Below the pieces are notes generated by a model. That model had not been told where the DNA came from and did no database searches. It worked only from the letters and a program-made list of their open reading frames with translations. A DNA stretch of 5,444 bases from CAZKTS01 sp964555735 (lineage in GTDB: Bacteria; Actinomycetota; Acidimicrobiia; IMCC26256; PALSA-555): contig CAZKTS010000214.1 in the NCBI GenBank assembly GCA_964555735.1, positions 1-5,444 on the forward strand. Reading direction: 5' to 3'. The position numbers and the translations under genes were made by a program. Of this stretch, positions 1-5,304 are shown one piece after another; positions within the stretch are counted from its first letter, which is position 1, and each line of letters starts with the position of its first letter.

Positions 1-156
1 GCGCAGCACCTTGAGATGGCGCGACACGCCGGGCTGGTGCATGCCGACCGTCTCGACCAGCTCGCCGACCGAGCGCTCCCGCTCGCGCACCGCGTCGAGG
101 ATCTGGCGCCGGGTCGGCTCCGCGATCGCCTCGAGGACGGCCAAGTCGGTGGGCAC
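1..156 (-). CDS. ArsR-family transcriptional regulator, N-terminal part (cut by left edge)
   Basis: This is a winged helix-turn-helix DNA-binding repressor of the ArsR/SmtB type; only the first 52 codons are in the window. The reading begins with VPTDLAVLEAIAEPTRR, and the pattern AEPTRRQIL (residues 12-20) is typical of the first helices. Residues 29-51 form the helix-turn-helix, with SVGELVETVG followed by the recognition helix MHQPGVSRHLKVL. No metal-binding Cys motif is visible in this part, which resembles the non-metal ArsR proteins often paired with SRPBCC/AHSA1 genes (family knowledge; the partner would lie off the left edge). The GTG at 156-154 is chosen because a near-consensus promoter ends six bases before it, giving a leaderless start. 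A second in-frame GTG at 174-172 would lie inside that promoter. The gene is probably self-repressed through the dyad at 164-183. Family assignment is confident; the ligand is unknown. Confidence 0.88.
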   Translation of the reverse strand, partial: MPTDLAVLEAIAEPTRRQILDAVRERERSVGELVETVGMHQPGVSRHLKVLR

Positions 157-162
157 CCGCTC

Positions 163-191
163 AATATACGGCACTACATATATATGGTCAA
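163..191 (-). promoter_or_regulatory. Sigma70-type promoter of the ArsR gene, leaderless
   Basis: On the minus strand TTGACC (191-186) is followed by a 17-base spacer and TATATT (168-163). Each hexamer differs from consensus by one base. Six bases (GAGCGG) separate the -10 box from the GTG codon at 156-154, so transcription should begin at or within a base of the start codon. The local AT-richness stands out sharply from the GC-rich surroundings. No ribosome binding site is present, which agrees with a leaderless mRNA. Confidence 0.75.
164..183 (-). promoter_or_regulatory. Candidate ArsR operator dyad
   Basis: ATATATG (183-177) and CGTATAT (170-164) form an inverted repeat that matches at six of seven positions, with a six-base spacer TAGTGC. 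It lies between the -35 and -10 boxes and overlaps the -10 box of the ArsR gene. ArsR-family dimers commonly bind such a site to block their own promoter. The repeat is seen directly; its role as operator is inference, and AT-rich DNA gives short dyads easily. Confidence 0.5.
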
Positions 192-192
192 G

Positions 193-261
193 CGTATTCT
201 CCGAGCAGCCCGGCGCGGCCTTCCCCTCCTCTCCTCTTCTCTGCTCTTGTCCCCATCCCGC
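193..261. other. Intergenic spacer with polypyrimidine/polypurine tract
   Basis: This spacer lies between the nitroreductase stop codon and the ArsR promoter. Positions 219-242 are an unbroken run of 24 pyrimidines on the plus strand, and the bias continues to 258 with only three purines (243, 249, 255). No hairpin followed by a T-run and no small gene are seen. The tract would be G/A-rich in any transcript reading out of the nitroreductase gene. Confidence 0.6.
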
Positions 262-792
262 TCACCCCTCGGCTCGCGGCTCGAACACGACGACCGGGGT
301 GGTGGACGAACGACTGCCGGCGTAGGCGTCGAGATCGGCATCGACCTCGGCCCACCGTTGCCACAGACGTTCCCGCTCCTCACCGTTCGCAGCGCGTGCC
401 CGCACGGGTCGGGGTGGCTGATGCGGGAGCCGGACGGTCGCGGTGGGATCGGCCTGGAGGTTGCGCCACCAGGCCGGGTCGCCCTCGTCCCAGCCGTTCA
501 TGGCCATGGTGACGAGGTCGGGACCGTCCTCGAGGTACCCGACGATGACGGTGCGGGGCTTGCCTGATCGGCGCCCGACGGTGGTCAGCCCCATGGCGCC
601 CCAGCCCCGCTTGCTGGCCGGCGTCCACAGGAACCGGCCACCGCTGACGCGGTGCAGGAACCGGTGCACGTGCCAGAAGGAGTGCTTGAACCATGGGGGC
701 GGGAGCTTCGGTGCCTCGGTGGTGCTCACCGACCGATCGAACCGGATCACCCCACGCGCCACCAGGGCACAAAGTCCCGGCGCAATGTTCAT
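262..792 (-). CDS. Nitroreductase family deazaflavin-dependent oxidoreductase (Ddn/DUF385 type)
   Basis: This is a split-barrel flavin/deazaflavin-binding protein of the family that includes mycobacterial Ddn; members often use reduced F420 to reduce quinones or nitro compounds in the cytosol or at the membrane face. Signature stretches are LTTVGRRSGKPRTVIVGYL (69-87), MNGWDEGDPAWWRNLQADP (98-116) and, at the end, YAGSRSSTTPVVVFEPR (157-173). Length is 176 aa. The start is uncertain. The ATG at 792 lacks a clear ribosome binding site, and the first 21 codons are poorer in third-position G/C than the rest. The GTG at 729-727 would give a 155-aa protein beginning MSTTEAPKLPPPW and is at least as likely. 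The gene is divergent from the small membrane protein and lies upstream of the ArsR gene, which has its own promoter. Whether this member uses F420, FMN or another cofactor, and on which substrate, cannot be told. Confidence 0.87.
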   Translation of the reverse strand: MNIAPGLCALVARGVIRFDRSVSTTEAPKLPPPWFKHSFWHVHRFLHRVSGGRFLWTPASKRGWGAMGLTTVGRRSGKPRTVIVGYLEDGPDLVTMAMNGWDEGDPAWWRNLQADPTATVRLPHQPPRPVRARAANGEERERLWQRWAEVDADLDAYAGSRSSTTPVVVFEPRAEG

Positions 793-840
793 CCCACAAG
801 GGTGATGGCGATGAACGGCCCGACCCGTAGAAGGAGCACC

Positions 841-856
841 ACGACAAGGAGGTCGT
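841..856 (+). promoter_or_regulatory. Ribosome binding site in a small hairpin loop before the 67-aa gene
   Basis: AAGGAGG (846-852) is an almost ideal Shine-Dalgarno sequence, five bases before the ATG at 858, and fixes that start. ACGAC (841-845) and GTCGT (852-856) can pair as a 5-bp stem that presents AAGGAG as a six-base loop. A second AAGGAG copy lies at 831-836, with no start codon at a useful distance. The RBS is certain; the structure is a prediction by eye. Confidence 0.7.
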
Positions 857-857
857 C

Positions 858-1061
858 ATGCTCGCACTCTCGGACGGATGGACGTTCGGCATCATCGCCT
901 TCGCCATCATCTGGATCCTGCTCGCGTTCTGGCCGGCGCGGGTCGCCGGTCGCAAGGGGCACAGCTTCTTCGGCTACTTCATCCTCAGCCTGATCTTCTT
1001 CCCGCTCGCGCTGATCCTCGCCTACGCGGTCGAGGACCGGTCGCGCGGCGCGGTCGTGTAG
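858..1061 (+). CDS. Small two-helix membrane protein, function unknown
   Basis: The product is 67 residues with two clear membrane segments, about residues 7-25 (GWTFGIIAFAIIWILLAFW) and 38-58 (FGYFILSLIFFPLALILAYA). They are joined by a short basic loop, PARVAGRKGHS (26-36). By the positive-inside rule the loop should face the cytoplasm. The pattern of basic residues, then G-x-S-F, then a helix with a central Pro recurs in many small bacterial membrane proteins of unknown role. That is family recollection and does not give a function. The strong ribosome binding site at 846-852, the hydrophobic coding pattern and the terminator-like hairpin right after the TAG stop support a real, well-translated gene that is probably transcribed alone. 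It is divergent from the nitroreductase gene. Confidence 0.78.
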   Translation: MLALSDGWTFGIIAFAIIWILLAFWPARVAGRKGHSFFGYFILSLIFFPLALILAYAVEDRSRGAVV

Positions 1062-1120
1062 GCGCACGTGCGGGCGATCCGGCGCGGCGGGGTCCGTCGC
1101 CCGGTCGCCCGCGCGTGCGC
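1062..1120 (+). terminator. Long GC-rich hairpin, probable transcription terminator
   Basis: Positions 1062-1079 pair with 1103-1120 as an 18-bp stem with two G-U wobbles (1069/1113 and 1078/1104) and no bulge. A further four pairs (1081-1084 with 1098-1101) extend it after one mismatch. It begins on the first base after the TAG stop at 1059-1061. No T-run follows, so it would be the U-tract-less type of terminator proposed for actinomycetes, or an mRNA 3' end protector. It separates the 67-aa gene from the hydrolase operon. Confidence 0.6.
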
Positions 1121-1142
1121 GTCGGGGACGGCACGGTTCGGC

Positions 1143-1172
1143 TTGGTCGCGTCGGTGACATCCTCCTAGCGT
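1143..1172 (+). promoter_or_regulatory. Candidate leaderless promoter of the hydrolase-ThDP operon
   Basis: TTGGTC (1143-1148), an 18-base spacer and TAGCGT (1167-1172, of the TAnnnT form common in actinomycetes) lie so that six bases separate the -10 box from the ATG at 1179. The ATG has no ribosome binding site, which fits a leaderless transcript. The geometry equals that of the ArsR promoter in this window. The boxes are weaker than those of ArsR, so confidence is moderate. Confidence 0.5.
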
Positions 1173-1178
1173 GCGTGC

Positions 1179-2915
1179 ATGGTGAAGGCCGCCGGCACCG
1201 ACCCTGGGCAGCGTCTGCTCAACGGTCCCCAGACCACCGGCCGCACCTACCGGCACCTCTCCGAGCCCGAGCACTCGACCCGCTGCGACGAGGACGTCGC
1301 CGTGACCGTGCGGGACGGCACCGTCCTCCTGGCCGACGTGCACCGGCCGGACGACGCCGGCACCTACCCCGCGCTCGTCTCCGCATCGCCGTATCCGCGC
1401 CAGATCCAGGATCTCGGTGCACCGATGGGGTTCATCGAAGCCGGGGCCACCGACTTCTGGGTGCCGCGCGGCTACGTGCACGTCATCGCGAACCTCCGTG
1501 GCACCGGCGGGTCGGGCGGCACGTTCGGCTTCTTCGACGAGCAGGAGCGCCATGACGTCCACGACCTCGTCGAGTGGGCCGCCACCCAGCCCTGGTGTGA
1601 CGGCAACGTCGGGATGCTCGGGATCAGCTACTTCGCGATGACCCAGCTGGAGGCGGCGATCGAGCAGCCCGAACATCTCCGGGCCATCTTCCCCCTCGCC
1701 GTGACCACCGACCTCTACGACGCCGCGATGCATCACGGCCTCTTCAGCGCGAGCTTCGTCACCCCGTTCCTCGCGATGGTCGGTCTCACCTCCGCGCACG
1801 GTGACGAGCTCTGGCGCAGCTCGCTCGTCGACGCCGCGCGCCATGTGCTCCGCACGCCACCGCTGCACCGCAAGTTCGCGACGATGAACGGCGAGTCGTC
1901 GGTGGTCGTGCTCCGGGAGGCACTGAAGCTGCACCACGATCCCCATCCGTGGGATGACCTGTGGCGCTCGATGGCCGTCGAGCACCCGCAGCACGACGAC
2001 TGGTGGGACGAGCGCGACCTCACGCCACTGCTCGACCGAGTCGAGGTTCCGACGTATCTCGGCTGCGACTGGCAGAACGTCCCGCTGCACCTGCCGTCGA
2101 CGTTCCCGACCTTCCAGGCGCTCACGAACGCGCCGGAGGTGCGCGTCGCGATGCTCGGCGACTTCGGGTTGACCTGGCCGTGGGAGAGCCTCCACGTCGA
2201 GGCCCTCGCTTGGTACGACCACTGGCTCAAGGGGCGCGACACCGGCGTCCTCGACGGCGACCCGATCCGCTACTGGATGCCGGGAGCCGACGAGTGGCGG
2301 ACCAGCACGGTGTGGCCGCCACCCGAGGCGCGCCTCCGCGCCTTGGCGCTCCGCGCCGACTGGCTGCTCGACGACGACGAAGGCGAGCCAGGAGCGCGAG
2401 CGCTCATGACCCTCGGGACGGGTCTGAACCGAGCGAAGCCCAGCGAGACCGATCCGCCCTCCGTGCTCGAGTGGACCACCGCCGCCCTCGAGGAGCCGCT
2501 CGACGTCGCCGGCGACCTCGAGCTCGAGCTGCACGCGACCTCGACGGCGATCGATACCGCGTGGTTCGTCACCTTGCAGGACGTCACGCCCGGCGGCGCG
2601 ACGGTCGACGTGACCGCGGGGTACCTGCGCGCCAGCCTCCGCGCGGTCGACGAGGCACGGAGTGCCCCCGGCGCGCCGGTGCTCCCCTGCCGCGCGATGG
2701 ATGCCGTCGTACCCGGCGAGACGACCGTCTACCGCGTGCCGCTCGTCGCCAACGCCCGTCGCTTCGACGTCGGACACCGTCTCCGGCTCGTGCTCGCGAG
2801 TGACGACCAGGACGAGGACGTGCCCGCGATGATGGGCTTCCGTCACGCGAGCGTCGGCACGAGCAGCCTGAACACGATCCACTCCTCGTCTCGTCTGCTC
2901 GTCCCGATCTCGTGA
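1179..2915 (+). CDS. CocE/NonD family serine hydrolase (X-Pro dipeptidyl-peptidase S15-like)
   Basis: This 578-aa alpha/beta hydrolase belongs to the family that cleaves esters, acyl groups or N-terminal X-Pro amides. The hydrolase domain covers about residues 35-355. It has RDGTVLLADVHRP (45-57), SPYPRQ (70-75), the oxyanion-side stretch RGYVHVIANLRGTGGSGG (97-114), and the nucleophile elbow GISY with Ser150. Asp297 (GCDWQN) sits where the acid residue is expected, and the typical WYDHWLKG is at 345-352. The usual GPWxH histidine motif is absent: the segment reads GDFGLTWPWESLH, so His339 is the best triad candidate. A beta-rich C-terminal domain (about 380-578) matches the CocE/PepX C-terminal jelly roll, including LRLVLASDD (535-543). 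No signal peptide is seen, so it is likely cytosolic. The start is the ATG six bases after a TAnnnT box. It shares a transcript with the ThDP gene 13 bases downstream. The substrate is unknown; cocaine esterase activity should not be assumed. Confidence 0.92.
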   Translation: MVKAAGTDPGQRLLNGPQTTGRTYRHLSEPEHSTRCDEDVAVTVRDGTVLLADVHRPDDAGTYPALVSASPYPRQIQDLGAPMGFIEAGATDFWVPRGYVHVIANLRGTGGSGGTFGFFDEQERHDVHDLVEWAATQPWCDGNVGMLGISYFAMTQLEAAIEQPEHLRAIFPLAVTTDLYDAAMHHGLFSASFVTPFLAMVGLTSAHGDELWRSSLVDAARHVLRTPPLHRKFATMNGESSVVVLREALKLHHDPHPWDDLWRSMAVEHPQHDDWWDERDLTPLLDRVEVPTYLGCDWQNVPLHLPSTFPTFQALTNAPEVRVAMLGDFGLTWPWESLHVEALAWYDHWLKGRDTGVLDGDPIRYWMPGADEWRTSTVWPPPEARLRALALRADWLLDDDEGEPGARALMTLGTGLNRAKPSETDPPSVLEWTTAALEEPLDVAGDLELELHATSTAIDTAWFVTLQDVTPGGATVDVTAGYLRASLRAVDEARSAPGAPVLPCRAMDAVVPGETTVYRVPLVANARRFDVGHRLRLVLASDDQDEDVPAMMGFRHASVGTSSLNTIHSSSRLLVPIS

Positions 2916-2918
2916 AGC

Positions 2919-2923
2919 GGAGG
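2919..2923 (+). promoter_or_regulatory. Ribosome binding site of the ThDP enzyme gene
   Basis: GGAGG lies five bases before the ATG at 2929, within the 13-base gap after the hydrolase stop codon. It fixes the start and shows the second gene is translated by its own initiation rather than by overlap coupling. Confidence 0.85.
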
Positions 2924-2928
2924 CCACG

Positions 2929-4545
2929 ATGAGCGCGACTCGTACCGGCGCCGAGCTCGTCCAGGACTTCGTCGCCAACTACGACATCGAGTACGTGTTC
3001 GGGAATCCCGGAACCACGGAGACGACGTTCCTCGCCGCGCTGGCCGGCTCGAAAGCCACCTACGTACTTGCACTCAACGAGCCGAGTGCCGTCGGCATCG
3101 CCGCGGGCTACTCGCTCGCGACCGGCAAGACCGCGATGGTGAGCCTGCACACCTACCCCGGCCTCGCGAGCGGCATGTTCAACCTGCGCAACGCGTACCT
3201 GAGCGGGGTACCGCTCTTCGTGGTGAACGGCACCGAGGACAGTCGCTTCCTCATCCACAACCCGGTGCTCGGAGGGCCGAACACCCAGCTCGCCGAGACC
3301 GCGACCAAGTACCAGTACGAGGTTCGCAACATCGACGAGCTCAGCGTCGCGCTCCAGCGCTGCTGGGTGCAGGCGGGACTCCAACCGACTCGCCCGGTGT
3401 TCCTCTCCGTTCCGATGGACTTCATGCAGGGCTCGACGGAGCGGATCACGTTCAAGCAGACGCAGGTCTTCGATGACACCGCGAGCGCGTCGATCACGCA
3501 GGTCGCCGACGCACTGAAGGCAGCCGGCAAGCTGGCGATGGTCGTGGACTACGCAGTCGGCTGGGACCGCTCGGTGCCCATGATGACGAACATCGCGCTC
3601 GCGCTCGACGCCGACGTCTACGCCGCGCCGTTCCACGTGCAAGGCGTGTGCGACATGCTCCATCCGACCTTCAAGGGTGCGCTCCCGCCCACCACCAAGG
3701 ACGTGCGCGAGATCCTCGCCGGCTACGACACGGTGCTGCTGCTCGGCGAGAAGCTCGACACCTTCACGTACACCGGCGACCAGTGCGTGCCACCCGAGGT
3801 ACGCCTGATCCAGATCACGCCGGCCACCGAGCAGCTCGCGTTCGACTGGCCGGTCGACATCGCCGTCGTCGGCGACATCCGCGCCAGCCTCGACAGCATC
3901 GCCCGCGCACTCGAGGTTGATGGCGAGGCTTCGATCACCGACGCTGATGTCGCACCCGACATCGACTCGCTCAGGGCCTCCTACTCCGGCTCGGGACGCG
4001 ATCCATCGGACGCGATCATCTTCGCGGTCCTGGAGCAGCTCGATCCGACCTCGACGCACGTGGTCACGGAGGGTTCGTCCGAGGACGAGCTCGTGCAGCA
4101 GATGGCCATGGGGACGGGCTTCCGCAACGTCCACTTCAGTCCTCGGGGCGGTGCACTCGGGTGGGCGATGCCGCTCTCGGTCGGCATCTCGCTGGCGACG
4201 GAGCGTCCCACCGCTTGCTTCGTCGGCGACGGGGGCAGCCTGTTCTCCGTGCACTCGATCTGGACCGCCGCCGCGATGCACCTTCCGGTGGTGTTCGTCT
4301 GCTTCGTGAACCACGAGTACCGCCTGCTGAAGGACTTGTGGGTGCGGTTCATGGGCAGCGACTTCGACACGACTCGATTCGTCGGCCTCGACTTCGACGA
4401 CCCCGCGCTCGACCTCGACGCCATCATGCGCGGCTTCGGTGCGACGACCGAGCGCGTCGCCGAGGTTGCGGACGCCGCCGGTGCGGTCGAGCGAGCCCTC
4501 GCCCGGCGCGGTCCGACGGTGCTCTTCATCGACCGCACTCCCTGA
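2929..4545 (+). CDS. Thiamine-diphosphate-dependent enzyme, benzoylformate decarboxylase/acetolactate synthase-like
   Basis: This 538-aa protein is full length for the ThDP 2-oxo acid decarboxylase/synthase superfamily. The N-terminal pyrimidine-binding domain (about 5-165) has VFGNPGTTETTFL (23-35), the cofactor-activating Glu51 in LNEPSAVGIAAGYS, and His74 in SLHTYPG, which matches the active-site His70 of Pseudomonas benzoylformate decarboxylase. The middle domain spans about 190-330. The C-terminal pyrophosphate domain (about 360-535) has GDGGSLFSVHSIWTAA (433-448) and VNHEY (460-464). Asp434 and Asn461 are the expected magnesium ligands. Whole-length similarity by eye is closest to benzoylformate decarboxylase (TKYQYE, PVFLSVPMD and SIWTAA have direct counterparts), but the counterpart of its His281 is not a histidine (GEKLDTFTYTG, 273-283). 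The reaction is probably decarboxylation or carboligation of a 2-oxo acid; which acid is unknown. It is the second gene of an operon with the CocE-type hydrolase. Confidence 0.92.
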   Translation: MSATRTGAELVQDFVANYDIEYVFGNPGTTETTFLAALAGSKATYVLALNEPSAVGIAAGYSLATGKTAMVSLHTYPGLASGMFNLRNAYLSGVPLFVVNGTEDSRFLIHNPVLGGPNTQLAETATKYQYEVRNIDELSVALQRCWVQAGLQPTRPVFLSVPMDFMQGSTERITFKQTQVFDDTASASITQVADALKAAGKLAMVVDYAVGWDRSVPMMTNIALALDADVYAAPFHVQGVCDMLHPTFKGALPPTTKDVREILAGYDTVLLLGEKLDTFTYTGDQCVPPEVRLIQITPATEQLAFDWPVDIAVVGDIRASLDSIARALEVDGEASITDADVAPDIDSLRASYSGSGRDPSDAIIFAVLEQLDPTSTHVVTEGSSEDELVQQMAMGTGFRNVHFSPRGGALGWAMPLSVGISLATERPTACFVGDGGSLFSVHSIWTAAAMHLPVVFVCFVNHEYRLLKDLWVRFMGSDFDTTRFVGLDFDDPALDLDAIMRGFGATTERVAEVADAAGAVERALARRGPTVLFIDRTP

Positions 4546-4557
4546 CCGCGGGTCAGG
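4541..4557. terminator. Palindrome spanning both convergent stop codons
   Basis: CCTGACC (4541-4547), a three-base loop GCG and GGTCAGG (4551-4557) form a perfect 7-bp hairpin that reads the same on both strands. The TGA of the ThDP gene (4543-4545) lies in the left arm and the TGA of the hemerythrin gene (4555-4553, minus strand) in the right arm. It may act as a small bidirectional terminator, though it has no T-run on either side. The structure is certain; the function is inference. Confidence 0.45.
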
Positions 4558-5254
4558 ATCCAGGCACGAGCGCCGCGAGATCCGGCGTGGGCGACTTCAC
4601 GACGTCCCAGGTCGCGGCGTCGACGCCGTCGTGGATCTGGGTGAGCATGGCCACGAGCGCGTCGTGCCCCAGCGAGCCCGCCATGTTGCGGAGCCGCGCC
4701 TCGAGGTGCTCCGGCGTGAGCGCGGCGGCGACCCACGGCTGCATGCGAGGGTCCGGTGGCATCGAGGTGATGATCGTGCGAAGGAGCTGCGACTGCTGGT
4801 CGGTGTCGAAGAGCCCGTCGACCTGGCCGAGCACCTCCTCTTCCTCTGCCTCGAGGTGCCGGAGCAAGCCGTCGCGCAGGTTCGTGGCCAACGGCGCGAG
4901 GCCGGTGAGCGATGCCTCGTCACCACGCCCCTTCGCACCCATGATCCCCGCACCGAGGGCGTAGACCGCCAGCTGCTCGTCTCGGTGCTCGTGGAGCAGG
5001 TGGTCCGGCACGGAACCGCCTGCCGCGACGATGGCGGGGAACATGATGCCGTCCTCGACCTCGGAGTGGTTCCGCAGCTCCGCGTCGAAGGCGCCGAAGC
5101 GCTGCGCGAAGGAGTTGAGGCCGTCGGCCGCGATTCCCGCGGCGAGGTCGGCGAGGGCGCGCACCTCGTGGGCGAGCGCCTCGTGCAGGTCGTACCAGGT
5201 CTTGAGTGGACCGGTGACCCTGCGAGCGGTGGAGCTGCTCGTCGGCTTCGACAT
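4553..5254 (-). CDS. Hemerythrin HHE cation-binding domain protein
   Basis: This 233-aa protein has an N-terminal four-helix hemerythrin-like domain (about residues 18-150) that should hold a non-haem di-iron centre; members sense or handle O2, NO, peroxide or iron. The ligand pattern looks complete: His24 (DLHEAL), His63 and Glu67 (NHSEVEDGIMFP, an HxxxE motif), His88 or His90 (LLHEHRDEQ), and His133 with Glu137 (RHLEAEEEEV, a second HxxxE). A helical C-terminal extension (about 155-215, with MPPDPRMQPWVAAALTPEH) is seen in many actinobacterial hemerythrin-like proteins, and its role is unknown. The start is ATG 5254-5252, with GAGG eight bases before it (5266-5263); the nearby upstream in-frame codons offer no ATG or GTG. 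It is convergent with the ThDP gene and 50 bases downstream of another minus-strand gene, so it may be co-transcribed with it. It is cytosolic, with no signal peptide. Confidence 0.9.
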   Translation of the reverse strand: MSKPTSSSTARRVTGPLKTWYDLHEALAHEVRALADLAAGIAADGLNSFAQRFGAFDAELRNHSEVEDGIMFPAIVAAGGSVPDHLLHEHRDEQLAVYALGAGIMGAKGRGDEASLTGLAPLATNLRDGLLRHLEAEEEEVLGQVDGLFDTDQQSQLLRTIITSMPPDPRMQPWVAAALTPEHLEARLRNMAGSLGHDALVAMLTQIHDGVDAATWDVVKSPTPDLAALVPGS

Positions 5255-5304
5255 CTGCCCTGCCTCGATCGAAGCCGTGAGCCTAACGGGCGCGGTGATG
5301 ACCC

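Noticed and set aside
16..567. Plus-strand open frame of 183 codons across the ArsR and nitroreductase genes.
   Set aside because: It is antisense to two recognisable genes and crosses the ArsR promoter; its translation has no fold-like character.
789..2978. A 729-codon open frame on the minus strand opposite the hydrolase gene.
   Set aside because: It is rich in Arg, Val, Glu and Gly with no domain or fold-like pattern, and it mirrors the plus-strand gene codon for codon. Long antisense frames arise because G/C-biased third positions avoid stop codons on the other strand. The plus-strand frame has clear CocE motifs throughout.
2584..4314. A 576-codon minus-strand open frame opposite the ThDP gene.
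   Set aside because: It has the same cause: low-complexity Arg/Glu/Gly/Val-rich translation that runs into an Arg-Ser tail, with no motif. The plus-strand frame is a full ThDP enzyme with a ribosome binding site.
5265..5272. TCGATCGA palindrome in the leader of the hemerythrin-like gene, as an operator.
   Set aside because: Eight-base self-complementary words of this kind are common in GC-rich genomes, and nothing else around it supports a binding site.
5280..5285. TAGGCT on the minus strand as a -10 box for the hemerythrin-like gene.
   Set aside because: It fits TAnnnT, but no -35-like hexamer lies 16-19 bases upstream, so a separate promoter cannot be supported; co-transcription with the upstream gene is as likely.
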